A stretch of DNA of 64,000 bases from Lepidostoma basale (lineage: Eukaryota; Arthropoda; Insecta; Trichoptera; Lepidostomatidae): contig JAHDVF020001307.1 of NCBI GenBank assembly GCA_022606425.2, positions 1,270,001 to 1,334,000 on the forward strand. Direction: 5' to 3'. The notes beneath the pieces were generated by a model. The model did no database searches and was not told where the DNA came from. It saw only the letters and a list, made by a program, of their open reading frames with translations. A program made the position numbers and the translations under genes. Positions 1-9,955 of the stretch are shown here, in pieces (positions within the stretch are counted from its first letter, which is position 1; every line of letters begins with the position of its first letter).

Positions 1-540
1 TTTTTTTTGCATAAACTGTGTCAAACCGACCAATTCAATGCATAATATATCACTTTTAAAGTCTCCGAATTATCACTCATTGTTTTTTAATGTCGTTTGT
101 GTTAGGTTATGTTTTAACTTGCATTTGTTGACCACTTATGCTTTACATATTGTTCTATATAGGTCATGTTTTTATTTTATATAATGCAGCATGTATTACT
201 TTTTTATGGGAGAAATTTAAGTTCTGATCAATTCAATTCATTATAATTATACCCAATGGGGGTGTTCCATATATATTATATTTTTATGTGTAATTTTTTT
301 TATATTGTATTGTTATTCTGCTACAATTTTTTTAACCTCAGTGGATAGATTTCAAATTAATAATGCCCTAGCAGGCGAAACATATCACTCCCATTAAATA
401 TAATAATATTTATAAATTCTGATGTTTTCACCAATAGGTAGTAAATACTAAATATGAAGTTTTACATCATTATATGGTTAATATTAAAAAAAAAGTCTAT
501 TTGATTAATTTTCACATTTACATTTAATTATTTATTCGCT
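1..540. other. AT-rich, no gene seen
   Basis: Only a half copy of foldback family A is visible (about 365-405, with the GCGAAACATAT and CCCATTAAATATAAT blocks). Confidence 0.5.
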
Positions 541-594
541 AGAAAACATCTAATAGGCTGTAGTAATGTAGTGACTGGTAGACGGTAGAGTAGA

Positions 595-797
595 CTGGTC
601 CCCTATGGGGGGAAAGAGAAAGCGAGGCAAACCTAGAGCCACCTGGAGAAGAACCCTGCAGGGCGAGGTTAAGGCGGCAGGCCTCACTTGGGATGATGTT
701 AGGCATCAGGCATGCGATGGAGTCGGGTGGAGAAGGTTCTTTAAGGCCCTATGCACCACGGAGGTGTGACAGCACAAGAAGAAGAAGAAGAAGAAAG
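595..797 (+). mobile_element. LINE 3' fragment with (GAA)n-like tail
   Basis: Translates as KRKRGKPRATWRRTLQGEVK and [20 protein letters not shown], the usual C-terminal end of a LINE reverse-transcriptase protein, then an AAGAAG tail. Further copies lie at 29.43-29.96 kb (+) and 34.43-34.64 kb (-). Confidence 0.7.
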
Positions 798-894
798 TGT
801 GAAAATAGGGTAGAATTGATATAATTTCAGGATCAATCTTTTGGAAATACAATTGATTTAATATGGTTAATTTTATTTCGATATTGAATTTACT

Positions 895-1040
895 TTGAAT
901 TTTTTATGAATTATAACACTTTTTTCCACATTTGAGTTTATTTTTTTCTTCTCTTCTCTCGATGATGAAGGTGTAAAGCTTTCGAAACATGTGTAAAAAA
1001 ATAAACTCAAAAGTGGAAAAAACAGTGTTTTAATTAATAG
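895..1040. repeat. Foldback family B, single-core copy
   Basis: Arms around TTTGAGTTTATTTTTTT and its complement form a hairpin of 17 bp or more enclosing the GATGATGA, short hairpin, CGAAACATGT core. The base after ATGT is G, so a hammerhead cleavage base would be lost in this copy. Confidence 0.7.
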
Positions 1041-1305
1041 AAAATTTATTATTTGATATGGAGTTTTACACTATTCTTCAGGCAACAGTGAATGAAATGT
1101 TATCATTTTTCGATATTCTTCTTCAGCCTTCTTCTCTCTATTGGTGGATATAGGCCTCTACTTGTCTCTATTTTGTCTCTTCCGCATTCAATTCTGCCCA
1201 CCTTTTAGATATTACAATGCACTCTTAAGTAAACCGTGTGCAGAATAATAGTACAAAGTGCTCAAGTCATTGCGCTGATAAGAGTAGCTTTTGTTCAGGA
1301 ATGGA

Positions 1306-4300
1306 TCATTCTATGTGGAACTGTATCATGAAGATAACAAAGGTGACGCTCGTGCCCAGTGTGGTGGCTATCAACCGGTAGTTGATGGGGAAGTAGCCCC
1401 TGGCCGTGAGCTCCAGTCGCTGGTGCACCACCTGCAGCCTCATCACCTCTAGCTGCAATGCGAAGCACAGCATAATTCAATATCTAATCTTTTTTGTAAA
1501 ATCATTGATTACCATAAATCTACGAATAGATTTATTATTTGTTAAACTTAAGGCATTAAACCCCTATTGTGTGGCTGGCTTCATTTGCAGTACAAAAAAT
1601 TGGTCTCGAGCTGCTGCTGGCTACATATACAGTTCAGACAGATAGTCCCGGTTCATCATAATATTACATACAATTTAGTAGTAAGGAACTAAAGAACAAA
1701 GATTTATAAGAAACATTCAAATATAAGTTGCAAACGTAATGTAATGTTTATTTTAACAATATTTTTTTATAAATTAAAACACAATTTTTTTCTATTTACG
1801 AGTTCATATTACTGGACATGTTTCGAACCTACACCTTCATCATCAGGAGAACGATATAGTTCTCTGTAACATATGTTATATTCTAAACATATCCAGCTAA
1901 ATAAAATCAAAAGTGGAAAATAATGTGTTTAATCCCCTTGCGGTGTGCAGATGTCTATATTTGCAGTCCAAATAATTTGTTTTTAACTGCTGCAGGCTAC
2001 ATTTGCAGCTCAACATTCATTAAATTTTATCTTTTCATAAATCTTATATGTCTCAACTTGTAAATAAGGGGTCTCTACCTGTGGTTTATCTATGTCGCCG
2101 CCACCTAGTTAAATACGCCGCTCAATTGAACGGCTAGGCTGATAATGAAATGGCGGCATTCAATGACATGGCTTAGCCAACTTGCTGAACGCAACGTTCA
2201 ACCAAAAGGCTAAACGTCGCCAGGCCGATAATAAAATGCAAGAATTCAATGACATGGCTAACGGACGCTTAGCCGACATGTTGAAAGCAACGTTGTTGTG
2301 ACTTTATATTATCGTGAATTAATTTATTTATTTGAACACAAATAAAATAGGGATTTTGTTAAACAAGTTTTTAGCGTTTGCGTAAAAATTTGATGAGTAG
2401 ATATGTTTTTATAAACACGCTATGCGTCAATACGAACATTATAACCGTACAAGCGCTAAGCCAATGTCAAATTCGTACATTAGTAAAGAAGAACAGTACT
2501 TTAGTTTAGAGTTAGTTTTTTTTTTTTAATAATACATCCCACATCCCCTATACGCATGCTCTCTCTCTTTTTTGTTTGAAAATCATGTTACTTTTTACAA
2601 AAACACATGTTATCGAATGCCGACTGACAGTTGAACATTGTTAGATGACTGCTAGCGTTGCAGTGGTAAAAATTAGAACTTAAACTTGATTGAATGCCGC
2701 CATTTCATTATCAGCCTAACCGTTCAATTGAGCGGCGTATTTAACTAGGTGGCGGCGACATCTATAACACCCAGTGCCACTGGAAACGACACAAAGTCAA
2801 CCAAACCTTTCACCTCAACAGAATAGGAGGAATAATCAGTTTATCAGTTTATCAGTTTATCAGTTTCAGTTTATCAGTTTATCAGTTTATTTCATTTCAT
2901 CAATAGACATTACAAAATTAATATTTAAGGCATCTATTGAGAACAGGTAAAATAATATATTGGTAAAATAATAATATACTACCAGAAACGCATGAGAGAT
3001 GGTTGAACATTAGGAAGACAGGATACCCTCCAGAATTAAGAGTATTTGCCTTCTGAACGTACTTTCACTGATATGAAAGACGTCGATTTCCGAGGAGACC
3101 GCGTTCAGCAGATTGATTGCTCTTCCCACCGGTGTCACCAGAGCCAGGTTGGTTCTAGCGGCGGATAGGTAAAACAATCTATGCTGGCGCTGTCGGAGAT
3201 ATCTGTCGGGAACAAAAAGACCTACACCCTCCAGCACGGCTGAGTTTTCAAAATATCCCCTAATAAGCCTAAAGAAATGGGTTATGAGAAACCCGTCTCT
3301 TCGAAGCTGCAGAGAATTAGACCCCAACATTCCCAAAAGAAACGCTGTGGGATAGAGCCATGGATAGCTACCATACTCCTTCATGTAGAGATACCTCAGA
3401 AATTTTTTCTGAACCCTCTCTAGCATAAGGGAATATCTCGCCTCGTGCGGACTCCATATCACAGAACCACTTTCGAGTCTGCTCCGAACCAATGAATTGT
3501 ATAGTACTCTGAGCACATTGGGATCTCTGAAAACCCTTCCGGTCCGAATTATGAAGCCCAACATCTTCAGCGCAATGCCACAAATTCTCTCAACATGAGC
3601 ATGAAAGGTTAATCTACTCTCATAGATGACCCCGAGATCTCTCATAGTGGATACATGTGCCAACTGCTGGTTATTCATCGTGTATCTATGATATATAGTT
3701 CTCCGTGCTCTCGTAAAAGATAACATTACGCACTTAGAGACATTGAATTTCATATGATTACTGTGACTCCAGGTAACAATATTATTAATATCCGACTGAA
3801 GGCGTAGACAGTCGTCAAGATTATTTATGTCTAGGAATAATTTCAGGTCATCGGCAAATAAAAGAAATCGCGAGAAGTTTATTACCTTCGCAATATCGTT
3901 TATGAATATAGTGAAACCTCATTTGCTATTGATGCGAAGAACTTTATTAATATTGTCTAGTATGATAATAGCTCGATGATACATGCTAACCATATTGTTC
4001 TACAGTATGGAAATATAAACCACGACTAAGCTATAACCGATAAGCTGGATGCCTTTGAAATGTGGATATATCGTAGAACGTTCAAATGGTCAAAAGGAAT
4101 CACGAACGAAGAGTTACTACAGTACAGAAAGTAAAAGAAATTATCATGAGCATATGCATGTGCAAGGAACTGGAATATTACTGGGCACGTTATGAGAAAT
4201 GATTAATACAAAGTGCTGGAACTGATTATCCAAAGTAAAATTAACGGAAACCGAAGTGCCGGGAAATGAAGAAATTTCCGGATAGAAAACTTTCGAGAAT

Positions 4301-7284
4301 GGTTCAGTTGCAGCATAGCAAGCATCCCTGTTTAGATCTGCTGTATCAAATGTAAAAATAGCCATGTTGTTGTCCAATGTTCGATAGGAGAGGACCCAAA
4401 AGAAGTTTTTTTTCTTCTTATTGTTACTTACTTTTGATTTGTTTTTTTTATCTTCCTGGTCAAAGTTCATTCCTTGTAGTATTTCTCCTGTCACTTTAGC
4501 CTGTAAATAAGCAATTCATTGTAGATAAACGAACAATATTTCATTGGTTTTGGCCTGTTTGGTTATAGCGAAAATCAAACCCATTATATAAAGTTATTTT
4601 GAATAAATAAACATTTTTCAAAAATGCACTATTGTGGTGAGGTTAACATAAGCTTAAAATGTTTTTTTTTTAATATAAAATAATTAAATGTGTTTTTTCC
4701 TTTTCTAATTCATGGCTGATTATTGCAAAGGTACTACTAAGTGGTTTAAACATAAAACCAAGAAAAATATAAATATTAGCCAGTTAGCATGGGTGGCATC
4801 TTTAGGGTGAAGTTTGAACCACACTAACTAACTAACTAACTAACTGACCATCACGCCGTCTCCCCGAAAGCGTAGGCAGAAAGAATGGACTGTCACACTT
4901 TAACCGATGCGGCACTCCATCCTTCTCTTTTCGCCCCGCGGGAGACGCGTTGTCATGGGTTGCGAACCTCATCGCCACCAATAGGCATCTCCCGCGCATG
5001 CTTCGATCGTCCAACATCCACAAAATAAATCTAAAACAAACTATTGAACTACACTACACTATATTATTTAATCACTTTGCACAATTATTGGACTTTATGT
5101 TTAACACCAATTGAGATCAAAAACTTATTTTGAATTTTTTGATAATTACCTTTGTAATGTCCAGCCCCAATTTTATTATTTAAGATTAATTATAAGACTT
5201 ACTTCTTCTTCTAACTGGGCACTTATGTAGCAAATTGAGTAAAGCAGGCTGAAGAAGACAACTCCCCACACACTCGCCCCCCAAGCTTTGTAAAACGTCA
5301 TCGTGTGGACGTAGTTTTCCATCTTCATCACCAGCAAGAGGTACAAGAAGTAAATTTGGATCAGCATAAAGTAGAAGGACCAACCGCTGGTGAGCATTAT
5401 CTCTATCCAGAACATCTGGTTCAGGTATCGGGTCAGCTCTGCTAGTTCGTCGTGCAGGGCACACACCATCCGCACGCTGTCCGTCCTTTCCCGCCCTCGG
5501 AACATTTCTATGGCATCCGTGTCTATAGCGCCACTCTCTTGTCCATCTCGAGGTATCTTCTTTGTAAAATCATTGAGCATCATAAATCTAAAAAACAAAC
5601 CATCACACCGTTTTATCCTAGCCAGAGAGAATGGACCGTCACACTACTCTATTCTGACACCTCTCTAACATCCTCCACATTCATACAGCGAGTCATACAC
5701 GCATATCGATTCTTCCGACTTCCAACATGGCACACCTAAATTTTTTTGGTTAATTTGATCGTAATATCAACTCTCTCAACTCCATAACACATATTACCAC
5801 CCATTCTTCTGTTTTCTAGAAGTATTATTACAATTTATGGGAATGCCATTTTTCACCTTTCTAAAGCACTATTTAATACTTAAGAAAGGTGAAACATGTC
5901 ATTCCCACAAATTCAATAAACAATAAATACATTCTTTCTTTATCTATATGTTCCATGTGTCCAAACCAATGCAGTGATGTTTTCATAATTTTGTTCATAA
6001 TACAGTAGAACCCGGTTAATTGGCATAACTCTATAATTGGCAGAAAAGTTCCCGTCCCACCTTCTTGGAGCACTAAAACCTCTTTAATTGGAAAAAAGAA
6101 ACCTGTTTAATTGAACTCGACATTTTGGCCCTAAACCTCTGTAATTGGAGAGCACTGCCTTCTCGACCTCTGTAATTTGACAGATCTTTCTTTTGCCAAT
6201 TTTTTCTGTACACATTGAAGGTGGTCCATTTTCCAAACATAACAGCCTTGATTTTAGCTCGAAACTAAAACTAATCCAAGAATTTGACGCCGGTAAATCT
6301 CGAAAAGAGTTGTGCAACATATTTAGCGTGTGAAACAGGCCCATGTAACTGTTTTTTTCAAGTCGCAATGATTAATTTTATTGTTTGTATGTATGCACGT
6401 ATGTTCAATTACAATTTACTTGTTAAACTTTTATTAATTTTTTATTGATTGTTTCATGCATCAATCCATGAATTGTTTTTATTGCTTTTCTGTTTATGTG
6501 GTTACAAAACCTGGTTAAAAACCAAAGCACAATCTGGACCTGGATACATGAAAAATTGGATAATTATTGGAAAACCTGGTTAATTGACCATCGTAGGCCT
6601 GGTCCCTTGGAATGTCAATTATCCAGGTTCCACTGTACATCATTTTACCACACATCTGTCTAAGTTTAGAAATATTTAGAAATAATACCTCTGAGTTACT
6701 AAATATCCGAGAAGGATAAACTGCATCATTACAGTAATGTTTGAGAAGAAAAAACACATAGACAAGAAGTAATAGAAAAAACTTTTAGTGAATCCCATTT
6801 TTATCATGATATAAGTAAAGAAGTCTGTGGCGTAGATCACCAACAAACTTATGTAAACTGAACACGTCATTCTCAATACATTTTTATATATTTTCTTATA
6901 ATCAACACGCAATTGGATTGAACTCAATTTTGAGTCTATATTTGATATTTTTTTAAAGAAAGCGCAATATCGAAGTCCATTTGTCGATGACTTGATGTAT
7001 TGAGTGAGGAATGTGATGAGGCCGTAGCATATCCGCAAAAGTCCCAGAATCACGGAGGTCATACCATCATTTTGAAAAATGAGTATATCAAAGCTTTTGG
7101 TAAACTCCACAATGAACCACAGGCTCACGCTGGACACTATTCCGGAATAAACTAATCCCCAAACAATTCCCCGCTTGTTGGTTGCAATTTTTTTTTCACG
7201 ACATGTAAATGGAGCAAGTCCCACCAATTTAGACACATAGTATATTGGTTCAAATGTCTTCAAATTATTTTCAATTGTGTTCAT
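1306..7284 (-). CDS. Gustatory receptor 1 (Gr), intact, four exons
   Basis: Insect seven-transmembrane gustatory receptor, a ligand-gated cation channel family of chemosensory neurons. Exons on the minus strand are 6689-7284, 5203-5587, 4432-4500 and 1306-1452, all with GT-AG junctions and a continuous frame, giving about 398 aa, the usual Gr length. Exon 1 holds four hydrophobic segments, exon 2 segments five and six and ends LEEE, exon 3 is a 23-residue linker (AKVTGEILQG...), and exon 4 holds the last segment with GYFPIN and the C-terminal VTFVIFMIQF, matching the family motif TYxxxxxQF. I chose the methionine of MNTIENN because both paralogues start with the equivalent MNxxExNF; an upstream in-frame ATG at 7332 exists. 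Introns hold a pogo relic, LINE and SINE copies and foldbacks. The ligand cannot be inferred. Confidence 0.9.
1556..2030. mobile_element. piggyBac-like ends (TTAA) around a foldback B copy
   Basis: TTAA-started ends at about 1555 and 1928 carry repeated CTACATTTGCAG-type motifs, as at 22.73 kb and 46.03-46.79 kb. Between them, 1735-1925 is a foldback B copy. Confidence 0.5.
1815..1846 (-). ncRNA. Hammerhead-like core, exact CTGATGA copy (foldback B)
   Basis: On the minus strand: CTGATGA (1846-1840), T, a weak stem II region, GAAA (1824-1821), CATG, then T and C. All the conserved hammerhead core bases are present; one base (T1839) is extra before stem II and stem I is partly decayed. Function is not shown. 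Confidence 0.45.
2093..2760. mobile_element. Non-autonomous DNA transposon with 72-bp terminal inverted repeats
   Basis: TIRs 2093-2164 and 2689-2760 (starting TGTCGCCGCCACC) are inverted copies differing at about one position. TCTA flanks both ends (2089-2092 and 2761-2764) as a 4-bp target duplication. No transposase frame; internal direct subrepeats around ATTCAATGACATGGCT. Confidence 0.85.
2834..3935 (-). mobile_element. Jockey-like LINE, 3' half of reverse transcriptase
   Basis: Reading on the minus strand gives FADDLKLF-type RT motif V followed by a 247-codon open stretch ([43 protein letters not shown]) and a 3' tail of short TTTATCAG-type repeats at 2834-2890. Diverged copies lie at 17.9, 21.07, 28.01, 30.64 and 34.34 kb. 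Confidence 0.85.
4010..4400 (+). mobile_element. LINE C-terminal fragment, decayed
   Basis: Shows LDAFEMWIYRRTF and GITNEELLQ, then frameshifts. This is a different LINE lineage from its neighbour. Related pieces at 23.79-23.97 and 26.77-26.90 kb. Confidence 0.65.
4700..5165. repeat. Unnamed dispersed repeat X, split by a SINE
   Basis: Flanks match 55868-56100 (GGCTGATTATT, TGGTTTAAAC, TTAACACCAATTG, GATCAAAAACT), which lacks the insertion. The insert is SINE-1 at 4826-5030. Source of the repeat unknown; it lies in intron 2 of Gr1. Confidence 0.7.
4826..5030 (-). mobile_element. SINE-1, full-length copy
   Basis: Starts (plus strand) with a (CTAA)n run, then the complement of a body shared with 8652, 40325, 40845 and 45256: GGTGGCGATGAGGTTCGCAA, a B-box-like GGTTCGCAACCC, and a GCGGGAGA/TCTCCCGC hairpin. 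Confidence 0.8.
5594..6000 (-). mobile_element. LINE-A 3' pieces and a small foldback A copy
   Basis: The minus strand of 5594-5745 and 5925-6000 matches the end of LINE-A (GRPRKTWHD lineage); 5815-5920 carries short inverted arms of foldback A. Confidence 0.6.
6003..6635. mobile_element. pogo/Tigger-like element, internally decayed
   Basis: Ends CAGTAGAACCCGGTTAATTG and complement of CAGTGGAACCTGGATAATTG, flanked by TA on both sides. An internal frame reads KLKLIQEFDAGKSRKELCNI, a pogo-type helix-turn-helix. Lies in intron 1 of Gr1. Confidence 0.8.
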
Positions 7285-7399
7285 GATTAAAATCTTTTTT
7301 TTTTGTAATTCTGGAAAATTATAATTATTCATTTCGTATGAAGCACTTCATTTGTGGTTTGACATTGTTAAAAATAATTTAAAACACTTTTACAAACAA

Positions 7400-7690
7400 A
7401 ACAAACCATCATGCAATTTCTGCAGGGGTAGGCAGAGATAAAGGACCGCCACACTACTCTATCCTGACACATCTCTCTAGCCTTCTCCGCATTCATATAA
7501 CGAGTCATACACGTACGTCGATTCTTCAACCTTTAAAATTTTATTAATTTGGTCTTGCCATGTTTTGTTCCATCTACTTGACTTCGTACTCCATTTACAT
7601 CGTTAACATATACTTTCTTAACCATTCTTTCTCCATTCATGTGCTCCATATGTCTGAACCAACGCAGTATTTTGTTTTTACACAACTTTA
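7400..7690 (-). mobile_element. LINE-A 3' fragment
   Basis: Minus strand encodes the DQINxI... / NVEKAREMCQDR-type end of LINE-A, as at 9.42, 16.62, 33.60 (minus) and 24.26, 33.11, 35.19, 36.24, 37.38, 43.74 kb (plus). Confidence 0.7.
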
Positions 7691-7860
7691 TTTTGTTTTA
7701 TCGAACCAATCGGTTGCGCTCCCGCCAGAGCTTCGTCAGGGTTATAAAAACAAACAGTTTGTTTTTGTAACCCTGAAGAAGCCACGGCGGGAGCGAAACC
7801 GGTTGTTTCGATAAAACACAAGAAAGTGGTGTAAAAACAAAATATAAAAGTGTTCTAAAT
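7668..7860. repeat. Foldback family D with hammerhead-like cores in both arms
   Basis: Inverted arms about 85 bp long. Plus arm: CTGAAGA (7773-7779), A, a hairpin ending GAGC, GAAA (7795-7798), CCGG, T, T. Minus arm: CTGACGA, A, GCTC/GAGC stem. Stem I strands AACC/GGTT abut the core; the distal GTTTT/AAAAC lies beyond an internal loop. Confidence 0.6.
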
Positions 7861-7869
7861 TCTTTTTTT

Positions 7870-8640
7870 TAATGTAAAAACTTGATAAAAAATATATGTC
7901 TGTATTTTTTTTAAAATATAAGTGTTAATTGCATTATTCTAGCAGTTTTTCATAATAATCTATATATTTCTACATTCTTTAATCTATTTTAAAGTATTTA
8001 AACTTGTTAGTAGTTCAAAAATTGTCCTTTTATTTTAGCTTGCGGTACCAATGAATTACTGCACAATGCGAAGCTGATTGTTTAATGGTTATAATTGACG
8101 CGTGTGTAGTTTTGATTTTAGATTAATTTAATCAGTACTAGTACAGAAGAAAACTTATGTTTATTGCTCCAATAAATAAAATTGTAATTAATAAATATTG
8201 TATAATCCATATTTCCATGTTTATATGGGAATTATGTATAGATTCCATAACAAGATAAAAGCAGTAAAAAATATTAATTTACAGACAGCTTTATTAATTT
8301 TAAATTGGTTTTTCCATTTAATGTTCTTGATGTAAAACTCCATTTTAAATATTTAACATTAGTTATATAGAAAATTTATGTTTATTTGTTCCAATGACAA
8401 TTTGAATAAATTCTTCAATAAAATTTTCAAGTTTTTGCTGGTGTTGGATTGTGATAAGTGCCTAATTAAAATGAAAAAAGTGGAATAAAAAATTAAATAA
8501 ACACAAATTAATGTCCGGATTGTCCAGCTGACGACAAGTGCACCATCTAAAAGAACATTATGTGTTAAATTATTTTTATGTGTTATTTTATTTTATATCA
8601 TTATATTTTGTATAATTTGTTTAAGATTTATTATGTAGAC
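7870..8640. other. AT-rich spacer between Gr1 and Gr2, nothing recognised
   Basis: No coding pattern or clear repeat structure. Confidence 0.4.
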
Positions 8641-8651
8641 GTTGAATGATT

Positions 8652-8828
8652 GAAGTGTGCGCAGGAGATGCCTATTGGTGGCGATGAGGTTCGCAACCCA
8701 TCACACCGCGTCTCTCGCGTTGGCGAAAAGAGAAGAATGGAGTGCAGCATCGATTAAAGTGTTGCAGTTCATTCTTTCTGTCTACCCTTTCGGGGAAACG
8801 GCGTGATGGTTAGTTAGTTAGTTAGTTT
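8652..8828 (+). mobile_element. SINE-1 copy with TTAG tail
   Basis: Same body as at 4826, plus orientation, ending GGCGTGATGG and (TTAG)n. Confidence 0.8.
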
Positions 8829-8831
8829 AGT

Positions 8832-9115
8832 TATATAGAAGTTTTATTATATTTTACGGAGTGACATGTTTCACATCACTAGGCCATCATCACGTTTGAT
8901 AATGCTGTAGAAAGGTGAAACATGTTGCTAGAATACTGATGTTTTCTTCAATATTAAATGTAGTTTTTATATTATCTTCATATTAAATATTTAACATCAG
9001 TTTTCCAGAAGTTTTATTAATTTTACGGGAGTGACATGTTTCACATCATTAAATTTAATAATGCTGTAGAAAGGTGAAACATGTCACTGCTAGAATACTG
9101 ATGTTTTCTTCAATA
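8832..9115. repeat. Two foldback A copies in tandem
   Basis: 8832-8945 and 8996-9115 each have inverted arms with GTGACATGTTTCAC and AAACATGT blocks around a GATAATGC...GGTGAAAC core; the complement of the left arm reads GTGATGATGG. Confidence 0.65.
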
Positions 9116-9422
9116 TTAAATATACTTTTAATTTTATCCTCTCAAGAAATGGAAAAATGTTGGAAATCTAACAACACGGGAAAGGTACTTAAAGTACACA
9201 GCTGTAGATGTTGGTGAACAAGCTAGAAACACGTTCCAGCAGTAGTAATGAGGTGTTAAAAACTACTATCACACTGCTTTCTGGAGAGACAGACAGAAAG
9301 GATAAACCACCACACTTCTAGTGTATGATCCTTTGTTTTATTTTAATCAATATGGTTATACCACATTTTCATAAATTCTTTGTTTTATTAACAACATTAG
9401 ATTTGTTTGACATCATTAGACA

Positions 9423-9725
9423 ACAACACCTTCTCCGCAGGGGTAACAGAGAGAATGGACCGCCACATACCTCTGTTGCTTCCTCCACATTCATATGAGT
9501 AATACACACATGTCGATTCTTCTGACTTTTTACATGACCAACCTTTAAAATTTGATTAATTTGGTCATGCCATGTTTTCTTCGGTCTACCTCGAGTTTGT
9601 ACTCCATTTACATCGTTAACATATACTTTCTTTACTATTCTTTAATCATTCATTCTTTCCATGTGGCCAAACCATCTTAATGATCCTTTCATTATTTTGT
9701 TCATAACACCATCATTCGCACCGCA
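9423..9725 (-). mobile_element. LINE-A 3' fragment
   Basis: Complement of the LINE-A C-terminal region including a VNDVNGVQTRGRPKKTWHD-like reading and MERMND. Confidence 0.7.
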
Positions 9726-9955
9726 TTCACTTATTAAAATTTCATTCAACACAGTTTACTTCCGTAAAAACTCCATAACTTCTTATATTATTATAAATAA
9801 TAACAATTACTACTATTTTTAATAATTTATATATTTTGCACAATACTGTGTGGAAGTGATTGGTTACATTTAAAAAAAGGTGCCTTATTTATTAAAACAT
9901 GTGTTATAGAGTGGATTATTTAAATTTAATTTTTTTAAATTCTTATCAATAATCT

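Noticed and set aside
3010..3753. 247-codon frame as a host gene
   Set aside because: Jockey-like LINE RT sequence, present in several decayed copies in the window.
4144..4494. 116-codon minus-strand frame as a separate gene
   Set aside because: Only the first 23 codons after the acceptor at 4500 belong to a gene (Gr1 exon 3); the rest is complement of a LINE fragment.
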